The notes under the pieces: generated by a model
Databases searched by the model: none
What the model saw: only the letters and a program-made list of their open reading frames with translations
Told to the model about the DNA's origin: nothing
Part shown: in pieces, positions 24,275 through 35,907 of the stretch
Numbering within the stretch: the first letter of the stretch is position 1
Layout of the letters: each line of letters opens with the position of its first letter
Translations under genes and position numbers: made by a program
Origin: Cryptomeria japonica
Lineage: Eukaryota; Streptophyta; Pinopsida; Cupressales; Cupressaceae
NCBI RefSeq assembly: GCF_030272615.1
Contig: NC_081410.1
Span: forward strand, 568,311,152-568,375,151
DNA: 64,000 bases
Reading direction: 5' to 3'

Positions 24275-25012
24275 AGAGGTGAAACGAGGATTTACCATGA
24301 GAGAAACTTTTTAATTCAAGCATTTGTTTTTTAAGAACATGAGCAAGATGTGAATGGGCAAAATAAAGCTATAAAGGTACCCACACAAAGGCAAATACTT
24401 AATCAACAAAGAAGAATATTTTGATTGAATATTCTTTTTTCGATACGAAAAACTTTTCCGACGTGACAATTCGAATGTGAGAACTATGGAATCTAGTGGG
24501 GAGTTCCCAGCTATATATAGAATTAACAATTAAATTTATAGTTTTAATGGGCACATAGATAATTTTCTAATTACATTAGTGATGGATAATTTATCTATAA
24601 TCAAATTTTCAATTACAAGGAAGATGATACAAAATGCATGTAATATTGTAAATAAAGTCTTTGTAGACTAGAAATCACTACAATAATTCAAAAAATTGAA
24701 ATAAAATTGTAAAATAATATTTTTTACTCAAAATAGACAACAATTTACAAAATAATCTACAAAATTTAGAAAACTTCTTTCTATGAATTTTTTTTTTATT
24801 TTTTTGAGATTTCCCTCCTCTTGTTTTTGTAGAATCACATAAATATAGATTTCCTTACAAAAATACCTTTGGAATGAGAATATAAGGGATTTTTTAAATT
24901 ATTGAATAGAATATAAAGGATATTTGTATATTTGACAATCTTCAAACCTTTGACGTAGTTGAGAAGCTAAGGCCCTTAAATTTTGTGTTTTTGCTTGATG
25001 ATTCATGTATCA
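24275..25012. other. AT-rich intergenic DNA
   Basis: No gene, element end or strong repeat recognised in this stretch. Confidence 0.4.
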
Positions 25013-25920
25013 TGTAGACATCTAAAAATGACTATGCATTTTCATCATGTCATTCATAGAATTATTCTTATAGCCTTTATTAAATCAAATAATTTTATTG
25101 TTTAATTAAGCTAGTTTTTCCTCTAATAATTAAACAACTTTTAATTAATTAGTTGAGCTAACATTATTTATTTAATTTCCCCACCTCAAATAAACAAAAA
25201 AAATATTTTATTTATTTCATTTATGCATTCCCCCTCCCCAACCCCCCCCCCCCCCAAAAAAAAAAAATCGTAACATCGTATTGAAATATATGAGATTACA
25301 TCTTGTAGAAGTTGGAAAAGCTTTGAAGGAGGAAAAACAACAAAAGTCAGAGAAAACAACAATACACAACCACAAATGGGCAACCAAGAGAAGAACAAGC
25401 AACCACAAAAACAAAAAGAACAAACATCATCAAGAAGGAAAAACAAGAACAGATCCTTATCCTTCCACCTCGTTGATCCATGTGCATGATAGGTCCGATC
25501 CTTCTCTTGATTTTTCTCAACCATAGATCTTTCTATTTAATCTCCACCATTGATGAAATGTGATGTGAGACATATAAATGCGACCTTCACTCATCTATTT
25601 CTCCCTAGCTAGCATTTTATTATCAATAGCACACATAGCACTTTTGAGTACCTACATTATAGCCAAGTTATCAAGCATTCTCAATCAAGAGCTAGCACTA
25701 CCATTATGAAGCATCAAGCCTCATATTATTGTGATGATATTAAAGTTATACAATAAAATTTGAGAGAAAATCTATATCAAGAATTCAAGGAAGTCTCAAG
25801 TAACAATGGAGTCTCCTAAGGTCATTGCTATGATATTATTATTTATCTTTTGATTTTATGCATAGATCTTAGACTTTATTTGTGTTTGTGTGGATTGTGA
25901 GTTTGGATCTTGCATTACAT
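25013..25920 (+). mobile_element. LTR-like remnant of the Tat-type LTR group
   Basis: Begins TGTAGACATCTAAAAATGAC, close to the TGTAGACACCTAAAATTG start of the LTR at 61461 and to the solo LTR ending at 8499. A TATA-like ATATAAATG lies near 25568, at a position comparable to the TATA site of the 61461 LTR, and the downstream text (AAGCATTCTCAATCAAGAGC, then a T-rich leader-like part) reads like R/U5. The end is not certain (a TTACA at 25916-25920 is one candidate) and no TSD was found. Confidence 0.4.
25230..25267. repeat. poly(C)-poly(A) junction
   Basis: A run of about 14 C (25242-25255) passes directly into about 12 A (25256-25267), preceded by CCCCCTCCCC. It lies inside the LTR-like remnant and is likely slippage-prone. 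Confidence 0.9.
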
Positions 25921-27533
25921 TACTTTCATTATTTTGATTCATAATTTTCATTTCATTCACATTTCTAATGTCTATTGTTGACCAATTTATTCTTAGACCC
26001 TATCCTTTATGATTTTTCAGATGTTTGGGGGATTTGTCATCTTATGTGTCACTAAATCAATTAGAACCAATTATAACTAATTGTGGTTCATCTTTGTTCC
26101 ATGTAGGTAGAATGTAACATTGAAATTTCACATGATCGAGGTGATTTCTCTTTGTTGTTGATCAGAGTTATGAGACCCAAATCCCTAAGGTTGTATCATG
26201 GGTGACAAACCTAGGGAAAATCTATCATAAAACCTATATTAAACTTAGGTAACCAAGAACCAAAAATTGAGGTGGATAAAATCTCCTTCACTTTTGACTT
26301 TATTGAACTAAAGGGGAACCCTAATATATTGCAATAGATATCACCGTAGAAACCAAAAAGTTAACCTAACACATATTATATCCACTACATAGTCCACCCC
26401 TATTTTAGTTTTCACTTTGTGTCTACATACTAGAGTCTATAATATTCAAGGTCAAGCACATTATCAAAGCAGATAATATGCTACATAAAATTCTAGTAGA
26501 TGTATATTACGATAACCCCTTATATTGTTACATATATTTTAAACATGGTAGTGAGAACATGCTAAATCATACCAAACTACAAACATATTTATATTAAGCT
26601 GCTTTGAGTGTGTTAAGATAATGGGGAGATGGATCTCACAACCAACTAACACCTTTATACAATTTGGCAATAAAGTCTCTATGTTCATTTAAAAATATAA
26701 TAATCAAAATCGTTGGTGATTCCTTAATGAACATATCACAAAAGACCATGTTTTTCAAATGTATAGGCAAACTAGACTCTAGACATACATGTAGCAATAT
26801 AGTAGATGTTTGCAAAATATTAAGTGAGTCTACTTAATAATCCACAAGCATACCCATGCATTAATTTTATTAATTAGAGAAGATATCTTACAAAAACTTT
26901 AGAAGTATTTTATAATTTCTTGGTTGGCTAACTGATCAAAGACATTTAAAGATGCATACCATACATAGGGAGATGATCAATAAAGGTTAATTATGCCCTT
27001 AATCATTCACTCTCTAGGTGTTACAAGTGTTTTATTATAAATATGGTATAAGCCTAGATGACTATAATGATAATATGCATTGATCTAGAGCTAGAAGTTA
27101 AAACCCTAGGTGAGTATCTATATTGTTGGCTCTATGAGTGCTCATTTTTTTCTTATTTTTCTTCTTTCAAGAAATGCCCTTTAGATCCTCAATAGCTAGG
27201 GAGATAAATTTCATACCTATCATGAACACCTTTGACCCATGATTAATATGATTACATACAACACTCATAACCATCAAGATCCATTTAAAAAAAAAAGAAT
27301 TGCCACAAAATATGTTGTAAATCTATCAAAATGTACCATGGGAGCATGGGGTAATGCCCTTCCAAGACCCACAAATGTACTTTCATTTTTAGTGTTACTA
27401 GATGTAAGAAAAACAAGATGGTGTAGCTTGAGAAATCTATTGTGGGAGATGGAATGGGAGTACCATCATTCAATTTTCTATTTAAATATATTCTCATTTG
27501 GTTAAAATATGTATTTTGTACATGAAGCAAATC
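25921..27533. other. AT-rich intergenic DNA
   Basis: No supported gene or RNA. Short open frames here (for example near 27239-27505) have no similarity I recognise and are probably chance. Confidence 0.4.
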
Positions 27534-28025
27534 TGTTGGTGTAAATAATTATTTATCTTAGATATTATTACACCTTACTTAAGTTTACTTAGGAAATGTA
27601 TTTCATAGTAGTTGGGATATGAGACACTTGGGTGTTTGTGCCACATTGGGATAGTGTGTGTAGGAGAATTTCCACCTTTTATGGTGTGATCTTGTTACTA
27701 CTTTATCATATCCACTTATTGTGGAGTGATAATTCCACCTTCAGTGGGTGATGCATCTCATGTAGAATATTTTATTGCTTCTCCTACCTACCACATCTAT
27801 TTCATATCTATCCTTATTTCTTATTGAGCCACATGTCATGTTTGTGTTCTCACATATCCATATTGCCTTGCCTATATATGCAAGCTCATATTCATTTAAT
27901 GTAACAAATGATGATCCAGTTGATCACATTTTGCATCTTGGTAGAATACAGTTTATTCATATCATCTATTTTGTTCTGTCTTATTTGTTCTTTCCATTAC
28001 CTCTAGATCTTGGTAAGATCTCACA
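27534..28025 (+). repeat. 5' LTR of element A
   Basis: 492 bases, TGTTGGTG...TCTCACA, same length as the 3' LTR. A TATA-like CTATATATGC lies near 27871. The two LTRs differ at several dozen positions, mainly C/T and G/A, so the insertion is not recent. Confidence 0.93.
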
Positions 28026-28037
28026 TGGTATCAGAGC
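28026..28037 (+). other. primer-binding site of element A
   Basis: TGGTATCAGAGC, the exact tRNA-Met complement used by plant copia elements, starts at the base after the LTR. Confidence 0.9.
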
Positions 28038-28862
28038 CATTAGAGTGTCATTGGTTTGCCAATTGAGAGAAATTTGATGCTATTTAGGGTTGTGTATTTT
28101 GGAGCTTTCTATTATAGGTTATTATTGAAGTTTGATGGGTCAAATATGAGGTTACCATTGGATTGAGGAGGTCCACGAAAGTTAGTTTTGCCTTTTGTTT
28201 CATCCCAATTGGACTTCGAAGGCCAAATCTAGAGGCATTTGAAGTTTGAAGCTGCGACGGAAATTTTCCAGAAATTATAATTTTGCAGGCAATTTTCAAA
28301 TAGTGATATCTCACTCATCCAGACTCCTTTTTTTGAACAATTTTTTTATGTTTTGGGGTATAATTTTGTGATTTGTACAGTGGTGCAGGATTTTTCTAAT
28401 TTTCAAATACATGTTTTTTCTGAAATCATGAAATCCTGATTTTTACAACTTTGGAGGCTTCGTTTGGGCTCATATGGACTCCTTTTTAGGTGTCATTTTT
28501 TTTAAAGTACATAATTTTTTGTCTACTTTCATAATCTACCATTTGTTTGTAGTGATTTTGAGTAGAAATTGTACTTTCAGTATTTGGTCATTTTTTGGTC
28601 TATTTGCTACTTGTATTTTGCTTGGATCTTAGTTTATATCACTAGCAGTATTTGTTGAAGTCTCTTATATCTCATTTTGAGAAGTTGTAAAATTTAAATA
28701 AGAAGCCCACCTTGCCTTGTTTTGCAAGTGGCCCATTGTACACGCACTAAGTATAAAGTACCAAATCATGATTTTGAGGGGGGTTTCTTGATTGAGTAAT
28801 TTGGGGGGGTGTCTTGTGTAATTGTGCCTCTCTCTATCTTGTGTTTTTTCCTTTTTGCTGCT

Positions 28863-30782
28863 ATGGGTTCTCCTAAGTTTCCTCTCTTAACTCCTCATAA
28901 TTATGCTACTTGGAAAATTGATGCATGGAGTAAACTTATGGAAAAAGGACTAACTCATTACATTGATGGAACTATTGTTGCTCCCATTGATCCTAAGGCT
29001 GATCCTGTTGGTCACTTGGATTGGATCACTAAAAATATCATGACAATTGGTACCTTAAGAAAGTATGTATCAAAGGATCTCATTTTTCATATTGAGAAAT
29101 GTACTCTAATCAAGGATGCTTGGCAAAAGTTTCAAGACTTGTATGGTCAAGTTGATGAGATTAGGGGATATCACATTTATAGTGATCTCACCATGTTAGA
29201 TCCCAAGAACTTTGATATTATACAAGATTATGTCACTAAGGAAAAAGAGTTGAGGGCACAACTCAAGGATTGTGGCATTGATAAGAAGGATACTCAATTG
29301 ATCTTCAATTTGATGGGCAAACTTCCACAAGAATATGCAGCATTTGTTTCTAGTTTCCAAACCCATAGGATGACAATGGGTTCAAGCTACAAAATGCCTA
29401 CATTTGATGCTTTCATCGAAATGTTGATGGAACAAACTAAGTTGATAAGCATGGGCATTCTTAAGACTTCTAAGTCTCAAGCATTAGTGGCAAATCAAGG
29501 GAACAAAGGAAATAAAGGAAATGACAACTCAAACAAGAAGAAATGGCAATCAAAGCCTAAGGACAAAGCATCACCTTCTCCACAACAAGGAGATTCGTCC
29601 TCTTCCAAGAGGGACAATTCACCAAAGAGGGAGAGACCTACTTGTGCCTGTTGTAGAAATTTTGGTCATGAGGAGCATCGTTGCCATTCTAAGAAGATTG
29701 ATGAGCTCACACATATCCTCAAAAAGCATAACATTGATTTGCCTAATGTCTACAAGAAGGATGATTCATCAACTTCCACTTCCACACATTCAAAAGGGAA
29801 ATGGCAAGCATTCATGGCTTCAACAAGTGGGAAGACTCACTCTTTTGGGACAAGAAAAGGAAAAGCTCTTTGTGCTACTACAAGTCATGATTCAGGGAGA
29901 TGGCTTCTAGATTCAGGGGCTTCTCATCATATGGCATCTTCACAGTCTATGTTCTCTTCATTTGAGCCTTGCACCATGTCACAGATTTTGATGAGCAATC
30001 ATACATACATGGATGTGATTGGGAAAGGAACTATTGCCATTGGGGATAACTCCTTCAATGATTTATTGGGTGTACCCCACTTGATAAACAATCTCCTTTC
30101 CATCTATCAAATCACACATGGCGCAACTAAGAGAATTGTGGAGTTCATGCCTGAGTCAGTTTTCATTAGAGGCTTGGAGACTAGAGCTATCATTGAGACT
30201 GGGGTGGTTGATCATGCATCTCGGTTATACTCCTTTTCAAATTTTATTGATGATAATGATTTCACATATGATGATTCTATACATGATGATCACACTTCTT
30301 ATGATGGTTCAGATTTTGAGGAGAACTTTGGGTACTTGAACTTGGGGATTCTCACATGTGACCCCGTTCTTGAGCCTTGTGTTTCATCTCCTCCTATTGA
30401 TATCACATCATCTATTGCCCCTGATGATGCAGATAGTGCGACAATTTTGCCTTCATGTGATTCAGTGCAACAGGATATTTCATGTCTTCCAACTTCAGTT
30501 TCATGGGATGACTACTTGACAGATATTGCAGGTTTGTTTGTGGAATCTTACATTGCAGATTTGGGAGACATCATTGATGATATTCATCTTCTCTTTGATG
30601 AAGATGATCCTTCTTTGATTGTTGCGAGGGAAAACTCTAACCCTCTTGTTCATTCTCTACATGATCATTCTTTCGAGGTTGACATGATTGTGGATACTTA
30701 TGTACAACAATTGGAGGAGGTCTCTTTATGTTTAGAGGAGACATGTGAGTCTTGGATATTGTTCTACTTTATTCTCCATTAG
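28863..30782 (+). CDS. Gag-protease polyprotein of element A
   Basis: An intact frame of about 640 codons from the ATG at 28863, chosen because element B has its ATG at the matching place (42778). It starts MGSPKFPLLTPHNYATWK, the usual Gag opening of copia elements, followed by the helical Gag core (LYGQVDEIRGY, IQDYVTKEKELRAQL, MGKLPQEYAAFVSSFQTHR). A Lys/Ser/Pro-rich basic linker precedes a CCHC-like knuckle (CACCRNFGHEEHRC) near residue 280. The protease box WLLDSGASHHM is near residue 360, ending in a VPHLINNLLSI segment. The last 200 residues are acidic (Asp-rich) and correspond to no integrase. The last codons differ from element B because of a 44-base length difference near 30752. Role: particle formation and Gag maturation, with RT and integrase supplied in trans. 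Confidence 0.85.
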   Translation: MGSPKFPLLTPHNYATWKIDAWSKLMEKGLTHYIDGTIVAPIDPKADPVGHLDWITKNIMTIGTLRKYVSKDLIFHIEKCTLIKDAWQKFQDLYGQVDEIRGYHIYSDLTMLDPKNFDIIQDYVTKEKELRAQLKDCGIDKKDTQLIFNLMGKLPQEYAAFVSSFQTHRMTMGSSYKMPTFDAFIEMLMEQTKLISMGILKTSKSQALVANQGNKGNKGNDNSNKKKWQSKPKDKASPSPQQGDSSSSKRDNSPKRERPTCACCRNFGHEEHRCHSKKIDELTHILKKHNIDLPNVYKKDDSSTSTSTHSKGKWQAFMASTSGKTHSFGTRKGKALCATTSHDSGRWLLDSGASHHMASSQSMFSSFEPCTMSQILMSNHTYMDVIGKGTIAIGDNSFNDLLGVPHLINNLLSIYQITHGATKRIVEFMPESVFIRGLETRAIIETGVVDHASRLYSFSNFIDDNDFTYDDSIHDDHTSYDGSDFEENFGYLNLGILTCDPVLEPCVSSPPIDITSSIAPDDADSATILPSCDSVQQDISCLPTSVSWDDYLTDIAGLFVESYIADLGDIIDDIHLLFDEDDPSLIVARENSNPLVHSLHDHSFEVDMIVDTYVQQLEEVSLCLEETCESWILFYFILH

Positions 30783-31021
30783 ATCTTCGAGTACCTTTTT
30801 CAGCAATATGGAGCAATTTACCACCTTTGGAGGGGGAATCTTTCATCATCGACATGGGAACACTTGAGCAGTTTTCAGAGACTTCATTCATCATGAGTTT
30901 TTTTCATACATCTTCCATTCATGATTGGGGAGACTTCATGGATACACCTTTGGTTTTGTTTCTTCCTAAGGGGAGGAATGTTGTTCGACGTTCGTGGAGC
31001 AGTTTCCTCATACATCATTGA
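30770..31021 (+). pseudogene. downstream acidic-region continuation in element A
   Basis: After the length difference that ends the Gag-protease frame, a second frame reads PFSAIWSNLPPLEGESF, MGTLEQFSE and MDTPLVLFLPKGRNVVR. The same text occurs in element B at 44610-44950 in line with its Gag-protease. PKGRNVVRxSWSSF is conserved between the copies. It looks like the tail of the same polyprotein, now out of frame in element A. Function unknown. Confidence 0.65.
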
Positions 31022-31285
31022 GCTTCTATCATTGGTGCAGATTCCATATTGTGGGGGGGCTTCCTAGCTTCTCTTCTTCTCTCATATGGGGGGGACTTTT
31101 TCCTCATATGAGGTTTTATTCCTCACATACTTCTATGAGATTTCTCTTGTATAGATTTCATCTCTCTTTTGGGGGAGGGTCTTTTTCCATTGGGTTTTTC
31201 TCTCTTTCCACGCTTTGTGATAGATTTCATTGCATTGGTTTGCATGCATTTGCATTTGTACATGGGTACCTAACATGGCCTCGTA

Positions 31286-31293
31286 GCCAGGAC
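31286..31293. repeat. hAT target-site duplication, left copy
   Basis: GCCAGGAC, eight bases, repeated exactly at 49156-49163. Removing one copy and the hAT element yields GTAGCCAGGACCCATCTTGC, which matches the uninterrupted element B at 45103 (GTAGCCGAGATCCATCTTGC). Confidence 0.95.
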
Positions 31294-31835
31294 CAGAGTT
31301 TACTTTAGTGGTGAATATTCACCAATGGCAAATTTTTCACGTCGGCCATGTCGGAAATGGCGAATATTTTGTACCGTTTGGGGGTGGCCATGTCGCCAAA
31401 ACATTATCAATTTCTGTCATAGTCACGGCCCAATCGCCATATGTTTTATGCAAATAAATGTTTCTATGCGATGATTTCGCCAATACAATATATGGTGGAC
31501 ACACGGTAAATTTAATTGTTTTGCCTACACTCTTTGAGGTTGCCTTAATAGATGACCTTAATTCACCTATAGGCATGTGAAGATTTGTTAGCCAGGGGGA
31601 CCCAATTTGCCTGACATCTTGCCGACACATGTCTCCATTCACCCCAACTTTCACCAACTATATTGTATTCGGATATTATTTGGATGACCTATAATCACCT
31701 CAAAAATTACATAAGTCGTATTTGGATGACCTATCATCACCTCAAAAATTACATAAGTCGTGTTATAGTTACGCGGGATTCGCCAAATATTTGTATACCA
31801 TATAAAATTCCCACGGAATTTGCCATATAAGGATT
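31294..31835 (+). repeat. hAT left subterminal region
   Basis: Contains repeated short motifs around TTCGCCA/TGGCGAA: near 31360 (GGCGAATATT), 31393 (TCGCCAAAAC), 31429 (ATCGCCATAT), 31476 (TTCGCCAATAC), 31778 (TTCGCCAAAT) and 31819 (TTGCCATATA). The right end (48760-49155) has the same set. In hAT elements, clustered subterminal hexamers bind the transposase. An imperfect 43-base duplication (AAAATTACATAAGTCGT phrase) is at 31693-31760. Confidence 0.7.
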
Positions 31836-31837
31836 GG

Positions 31838-31846
31838 TATAAATAC
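31838..31846 (+). promoter_or_regulatory. TATA box of the hAT transposase gene
   Basis: TATAAATAC in the context ATTGGTATAAATACATGC, about 260 bases before the transposase ATG and just past the subterminal repeats. It is the only strong TATA match upstream on this strand. Confidence 0.6.
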
Positions 31847-31998
31847 ATGCAAAGATCAGATCTATCTCAATATCTCAACACAATCTGGTGGGTTCTAGGC
31901 TCTGAATTCTGATCAATACCGAAGTTTCAGACCAAGGAAAATCATTGTTGTTGAGTCGTTGACTGTATTGGCGACTGCTAGTGACCTAAAGCCTAAAG

Positions 31999-32081
31999 GT
32001 GAGCGATCATATTTTTGAAGTGGTATCTTATACATTATAGCCTATTATTGCTTCTTCAACAAATTGATATTTTTTGGGTAG
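31999..32081 (+). other. possible leader intron of the transposase gene
   Basis: CTAAAG|GTGAGC at 31993-32004 is a good 5' splice site and TTTTTTGGGTAG|CC at 32070-32083 a good 3' splice site, giving an 83-base intron 17 bases before the likely start codon. It is inferred from motifs only. Confidence 0.35.
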
Positions 32082-32098
32082 CCTTTATTTCGTTGGAA

Positions 32099-34772
32099 AT
32101 GTTGAACAGGAAGAGGGGTAGGAAACTTGCAAGTGGGGAAGGCCAGGAGAGGCCAACAAAAAGCAGAACGTTGTCTTCATACTTTGGCATTGGATGTGAA
32201 AATCAGGAAGGTACATCATCACAAGTACAAGTACAAAATTCACCACCTACACCACATGTTGAAGACGGCGGCGAACCTGATATCTCAGATCAGGATGATC
32301 TTGAAGAAGATTATCTGGTAGATACCCAAGTTAGCCGGAATGATATAATTGACTTGGGTGATAATGCCATTGATGATAATGCACGAAAGGGGAAAAGAAT
32401 AGCCATATCAAAAAAGGGTGAACCACAATCAAAAAAGGATTGGGAGTGGGATATGTCAGTGAGGAATTTTCAAATTAATTGGGCATCAAAGTATCCATTC
32501 ATTGAACCAGTCGAGAATCCAATTGAAGGTGAGCCTCCAATAGAATGCAGGTGTAAGATTTGCGCTTGGAAACATAACAAGGAAATTAGGTTGTAGTTAA
32601 AATTTGACACCATAGAAAAGCATATGGGTAAAGTTTATGAAAAACAAATGATAGACGGGGTTGAAAAATCAGTGATAAGATGGAAAACAAAGGATGAATG
32701 TAAGCACGTGAGGAATGCTGAAGAGTATTATTTTCATGAGAAATTACAGACGAAGCCTACTAAAGTTAAAGGTTCTATTGAAGTTGTTTTTGGAAAAGCA
32801 ATGCAAATAGAACAACTGGGAAAAGTTGTTCAGTTAAGGTTGTTTTTCATTTTTTGAGCAGAGGGCGTGCTATGACAGATTTCCCATCAATTAGTGGTTT
32901 ATTACACTTTTTGAAAGTTCCTAACTATCCTAATAGACACTGGTTAGTAAACAATGGATGGGAATGGGCAAGTTGTCTTGCTGAGGTTGAAAAAGAAGAT
33001 GTACAGGAAAAAATAAGAGAGTCAAACTTCATTGCATTTTCTTTAGATGAAGTTACCGCAGTAGACAATACTTCATGGGTATGCATGCATGTCTATACTG
33101 TAGAGAATCATACCCGCCAACCTCATCTACTATCTATTGCTAAAATAAAGGAGAGTGCGATAGTGGAAAATTTATTTCAACTAGTAAAGAGAAGTTTAAC
33201 TGAATATGGAGGTATGGATGACATGACGGTAGCCAAAAAATTGGTTTGTGTTGGAGCAGATGGAGCTTCAGTAATGCAAGGTCACAGGAACAGACTTTGT
33301 ACAAAGATCGAAACTTCATTTGCACTGTACATTACTGCAATTCACTGCATGGCTCACATAATGAATCTAGCTTTTGGAATTGTGAGCAGGTTTGCTTTAG
33401 TTAAAAAAAATAAAATTTTAATCAGAGAGCTCTACTCACACTTCTATCGAAGTCCCAAGCGATTTATGGAATTTCAAAACTTTGCTGATGGATTAACTGA
33501 TGAGAAAAAGCTTCTCAAGGATAGTGATACCAGATGGATCTCTTTGGATGGTGCAGCGCATCGAGTGTTTTCAGAATATCCATCCTTGATTGGACTATTT
33601 CACACAACTCATGACGAATCACATCAACCGAAATTTCCAGAACTTCTTGGCAGGTTAAGTAATTTAGAGACACTCTTAACTTTAGCAGCCCTTCTGCCCA
33701 TGCTAGAGGAAATGAGGAATATTACGAAGGCTGCCCAAAAAAGAGTTCTGTATATTGCAGAATATGCTACGTTGCGTAAGATGACATGCCTGACCCTTGA
33801 CAATCTCTATCGAAATCAACCAACACTATCTGATGAAAAATTTGTTAAGTGGCGGATACTCACAGATTTGAACAATCCTGATAACTTTTTACAAATCGGT
33901 GCAGATGGAGAGGTATGTGCCAATGTATGGGGAGTTGAGATACCAATGCATTTCTATGCCACGGTCGACCCCGAGGAACTAGGAAAGCGCCCCGGGAAGA
34001 AACTAGCAAGAGTTACAAAGGAAGATTTCGACAAGATTGTTGAGATTGTAACTACTTCTGTGAAGAAAATTGCATATGATCTTTCCTCACAAATTAGAAG
34101 AAGATTCCCTCGTGACAACCTACTCGAAGCCATGTCTATTGTGTTTCCTCATTATTGGAGCCTCAACAGTGCATCTGATTTTCGAAGTAAGCTACTGACT
34201 TTGGTAAAACAATTTTGCATTTCCAAAGAATTTAATGGAGTAACTATAAATGGAATATTAGACGAAACTCATCTTCGAGAGCAATCAACTCATTTTGCAT
34301 ACACTATGAAAGAAAAATATGCCAAAATGGATAACCCTCGCGAAGAGGGATCAGTAACAAGGGTTTGGAAATATATAGCTGAGAACAAAACCTTGCGTGA
34401 TTCAATGCCAGAATATGTGAAGCTTGCTGATTTATGTCTTACCATGATATTGGGTTCGGTGGAAGATGAGAGAGTTTTCAGTGCTTTGGGGTTCCTAAAA
34501 CCAAAGCTAAGAAACAAACTAGACAAAAATTTGGCAAATTGCTTGAGGCTCTATATATCTAGGTATGATGTCCACACTTTTCCTTATGATAGGGCACTAC
34601 AAATCTGGAGGTACAAATGTGAAAGAAGAGGTTTGCCAGTGGGACTACTGGAGCTACTGGTAGCATTGAGATGCAGTTCGGCAAAGTTATGCAAACTCAG
34701 ACTTAGAGTGAAGAAACCACAGACGAGAATCAAGAAAGCACTAAATTTGATGAGGATGAATGGCAACTGTAA
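32099..34772 (+). pseudogene. hAT transposase, nearly intact
   Basis: Cuts the element out and inserts it. The start is taken as the ATG at 32099 (MLNRKRGRK, a basic nuclear-signal-like start). N-terminal part: acidic linker, then a BED-like zinc region (CRCKICAWKH ... EKHMGK) split by a TAG at 32594-32596. A frameshift in a T-run near 32850 separates this from a 668-codon frame with FSLDE at residues 62-66 (first catalytic Asp), GADGASVMQG near 134, HCMAH at 164-168 and DTRW at 225-228. The C-terminal hATC dimerisation block is at about 520-570 (LCLTMILGSVEDERVFSALGF). A shift near 34635 would give an acidic tail ending at 34772. The family resembles ZBED/KIAA1586-type hAT proteins. Three or four lesions in all, so recently active compared with its neighbours. 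Confidence 0.88.
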
Positions 34773-34859
34773 TAGTAAGAGATTGGTATTTATTAATCTT
34801 ATTACTGTATCTCATCATTCATACTACAAAAACATATTAATTTTTGCAATTAGAATTTA

Positions 34860-35640
34860 ATATTGATTTGTAATTATATTTTTCAACTTTCTATTTCCAG
34901 ATTTAAAATAGCATAATAAAAAAAACCATAATGTGTTTATTGATACAGAGATGTTTATTGTTTATTTATACATGTTTGAGTCTCAAATCTGTGTGATACA
35001 TTTCAGAACCATATGATACAATTCATTCAATAGTAATACACATGTCGAGAACTTAGATTTTCATTAATTCTTTCAAAATATAGCCATATGATACAACTCA
35101 TTCAATAGTAATACACCAAATTCCAATCTGTGTGATTCTCCATACCAATTGCAAAAGTGAATACAAAGTTTCAGAACCCTTTGCAAATGACCCTGAATTC
35201 CCTTTTATAAAAACAAGAGAGCAACAACAACTCCTATGTGATTCTCCAATGTCCATGCAAAAGTGAATACAAAGTTTCAGAAGTAGAACCCTTTACAAAA
35301 TTACAAATGACCCTAAATTCCCTTTTATAGAAACAAGGGAGCAACAACAACTTCAGGTCGAATTGCAAGTTTGCAACATGTGAACACTGAACATCAAAAT
35401 CACAAACTCAGCACATATATATATGGCCATCACAAGCCGTATTAGCAATTTAACATCTGCTACATGTTTGATGTCTCCTGTTCAAAAAATAGAGTTCAAA
35501 GTTAAATATTAATTCACGCCATGACAAATTAAACATAGATAATAGCAGTGCCTAAAACCTACTAATCAGAAATAGAGAAATGCATAAATGTTAAAGCAAG
35601 GGAGAATTTGAGAATACAAATTTATTGGCTGAAGTTTTGC
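34860..35640. repeat. non-coding spacer with internal duplications in the hAT element
   Basis: Between the transposase and the cargo frame. A segment with CATATGATACAATTCATTCA plus ATAGTAATACAC occurs at about 35010 and again at 35086. A longer unit with AATTCCCTTTTATAGAAACA and GAGCAACAACAACT occurs near 35195 and again near 35315. No ORF of note; this is tail-to-tail spacer between two convergent frames. Confidence 0.6.
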
Positions 35641-35646
35641 ACTGTG

Positions 35647-35843
35647 CATCATAGATTCATAGGTTGGATTAGCAAAATAACAATAGCGAGTGCTATTTTT
35701 TTCCTATTCATAAAATAGATTCATAGGCTGGATTAGCAAAATAGCATTAGCCAGTGCATCATAGATTCATAGGCTGGATTAGCAAAATAGCATTATCCAG
35801 TGCATCATAGATTCATAGGCTGGATTAGCAAAATAGCAAATAG
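35647..35843. repeat. four-copy tandem repeat, about 46-bp unit
   Basis: The phrase AGATTCATAGGCTGGATTAG followed by CAAAATAGCATTAGCCAGTG and CATCAT repeats four times; the first copy is diverged and separated by an inserted AT-rich piece. It lies just beyond the 3' end of the minus-strand cargo frame. Confidence 0.8.
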
Positions 35844-35907
35844 AAAAAACATAAAACCTTGAAATTAAGAATAAAAGAAGAAAATTGTGCAATACATACT
35901 ATGATTC

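Noticed and set aside
25186-25524. Minus-strand 112-codon Phe/Leu/Cys-rich frame with a Gly run
   Set aside because: It crosses the poly(C)-poly(A) junction and is low complexity; probably chance.
31294-35000. Treating the hAT as a small element ending soon after the transposase
   Set aside because: No inverted end or second GCCAGGAC is present near 35 kb; the only matching end and TSD are at 49151-49163.
35647-35843. CRISPR-like array
   Set aside because: Units are contiguous tandem repeats without unique spacers, and the context is a plant transposon.
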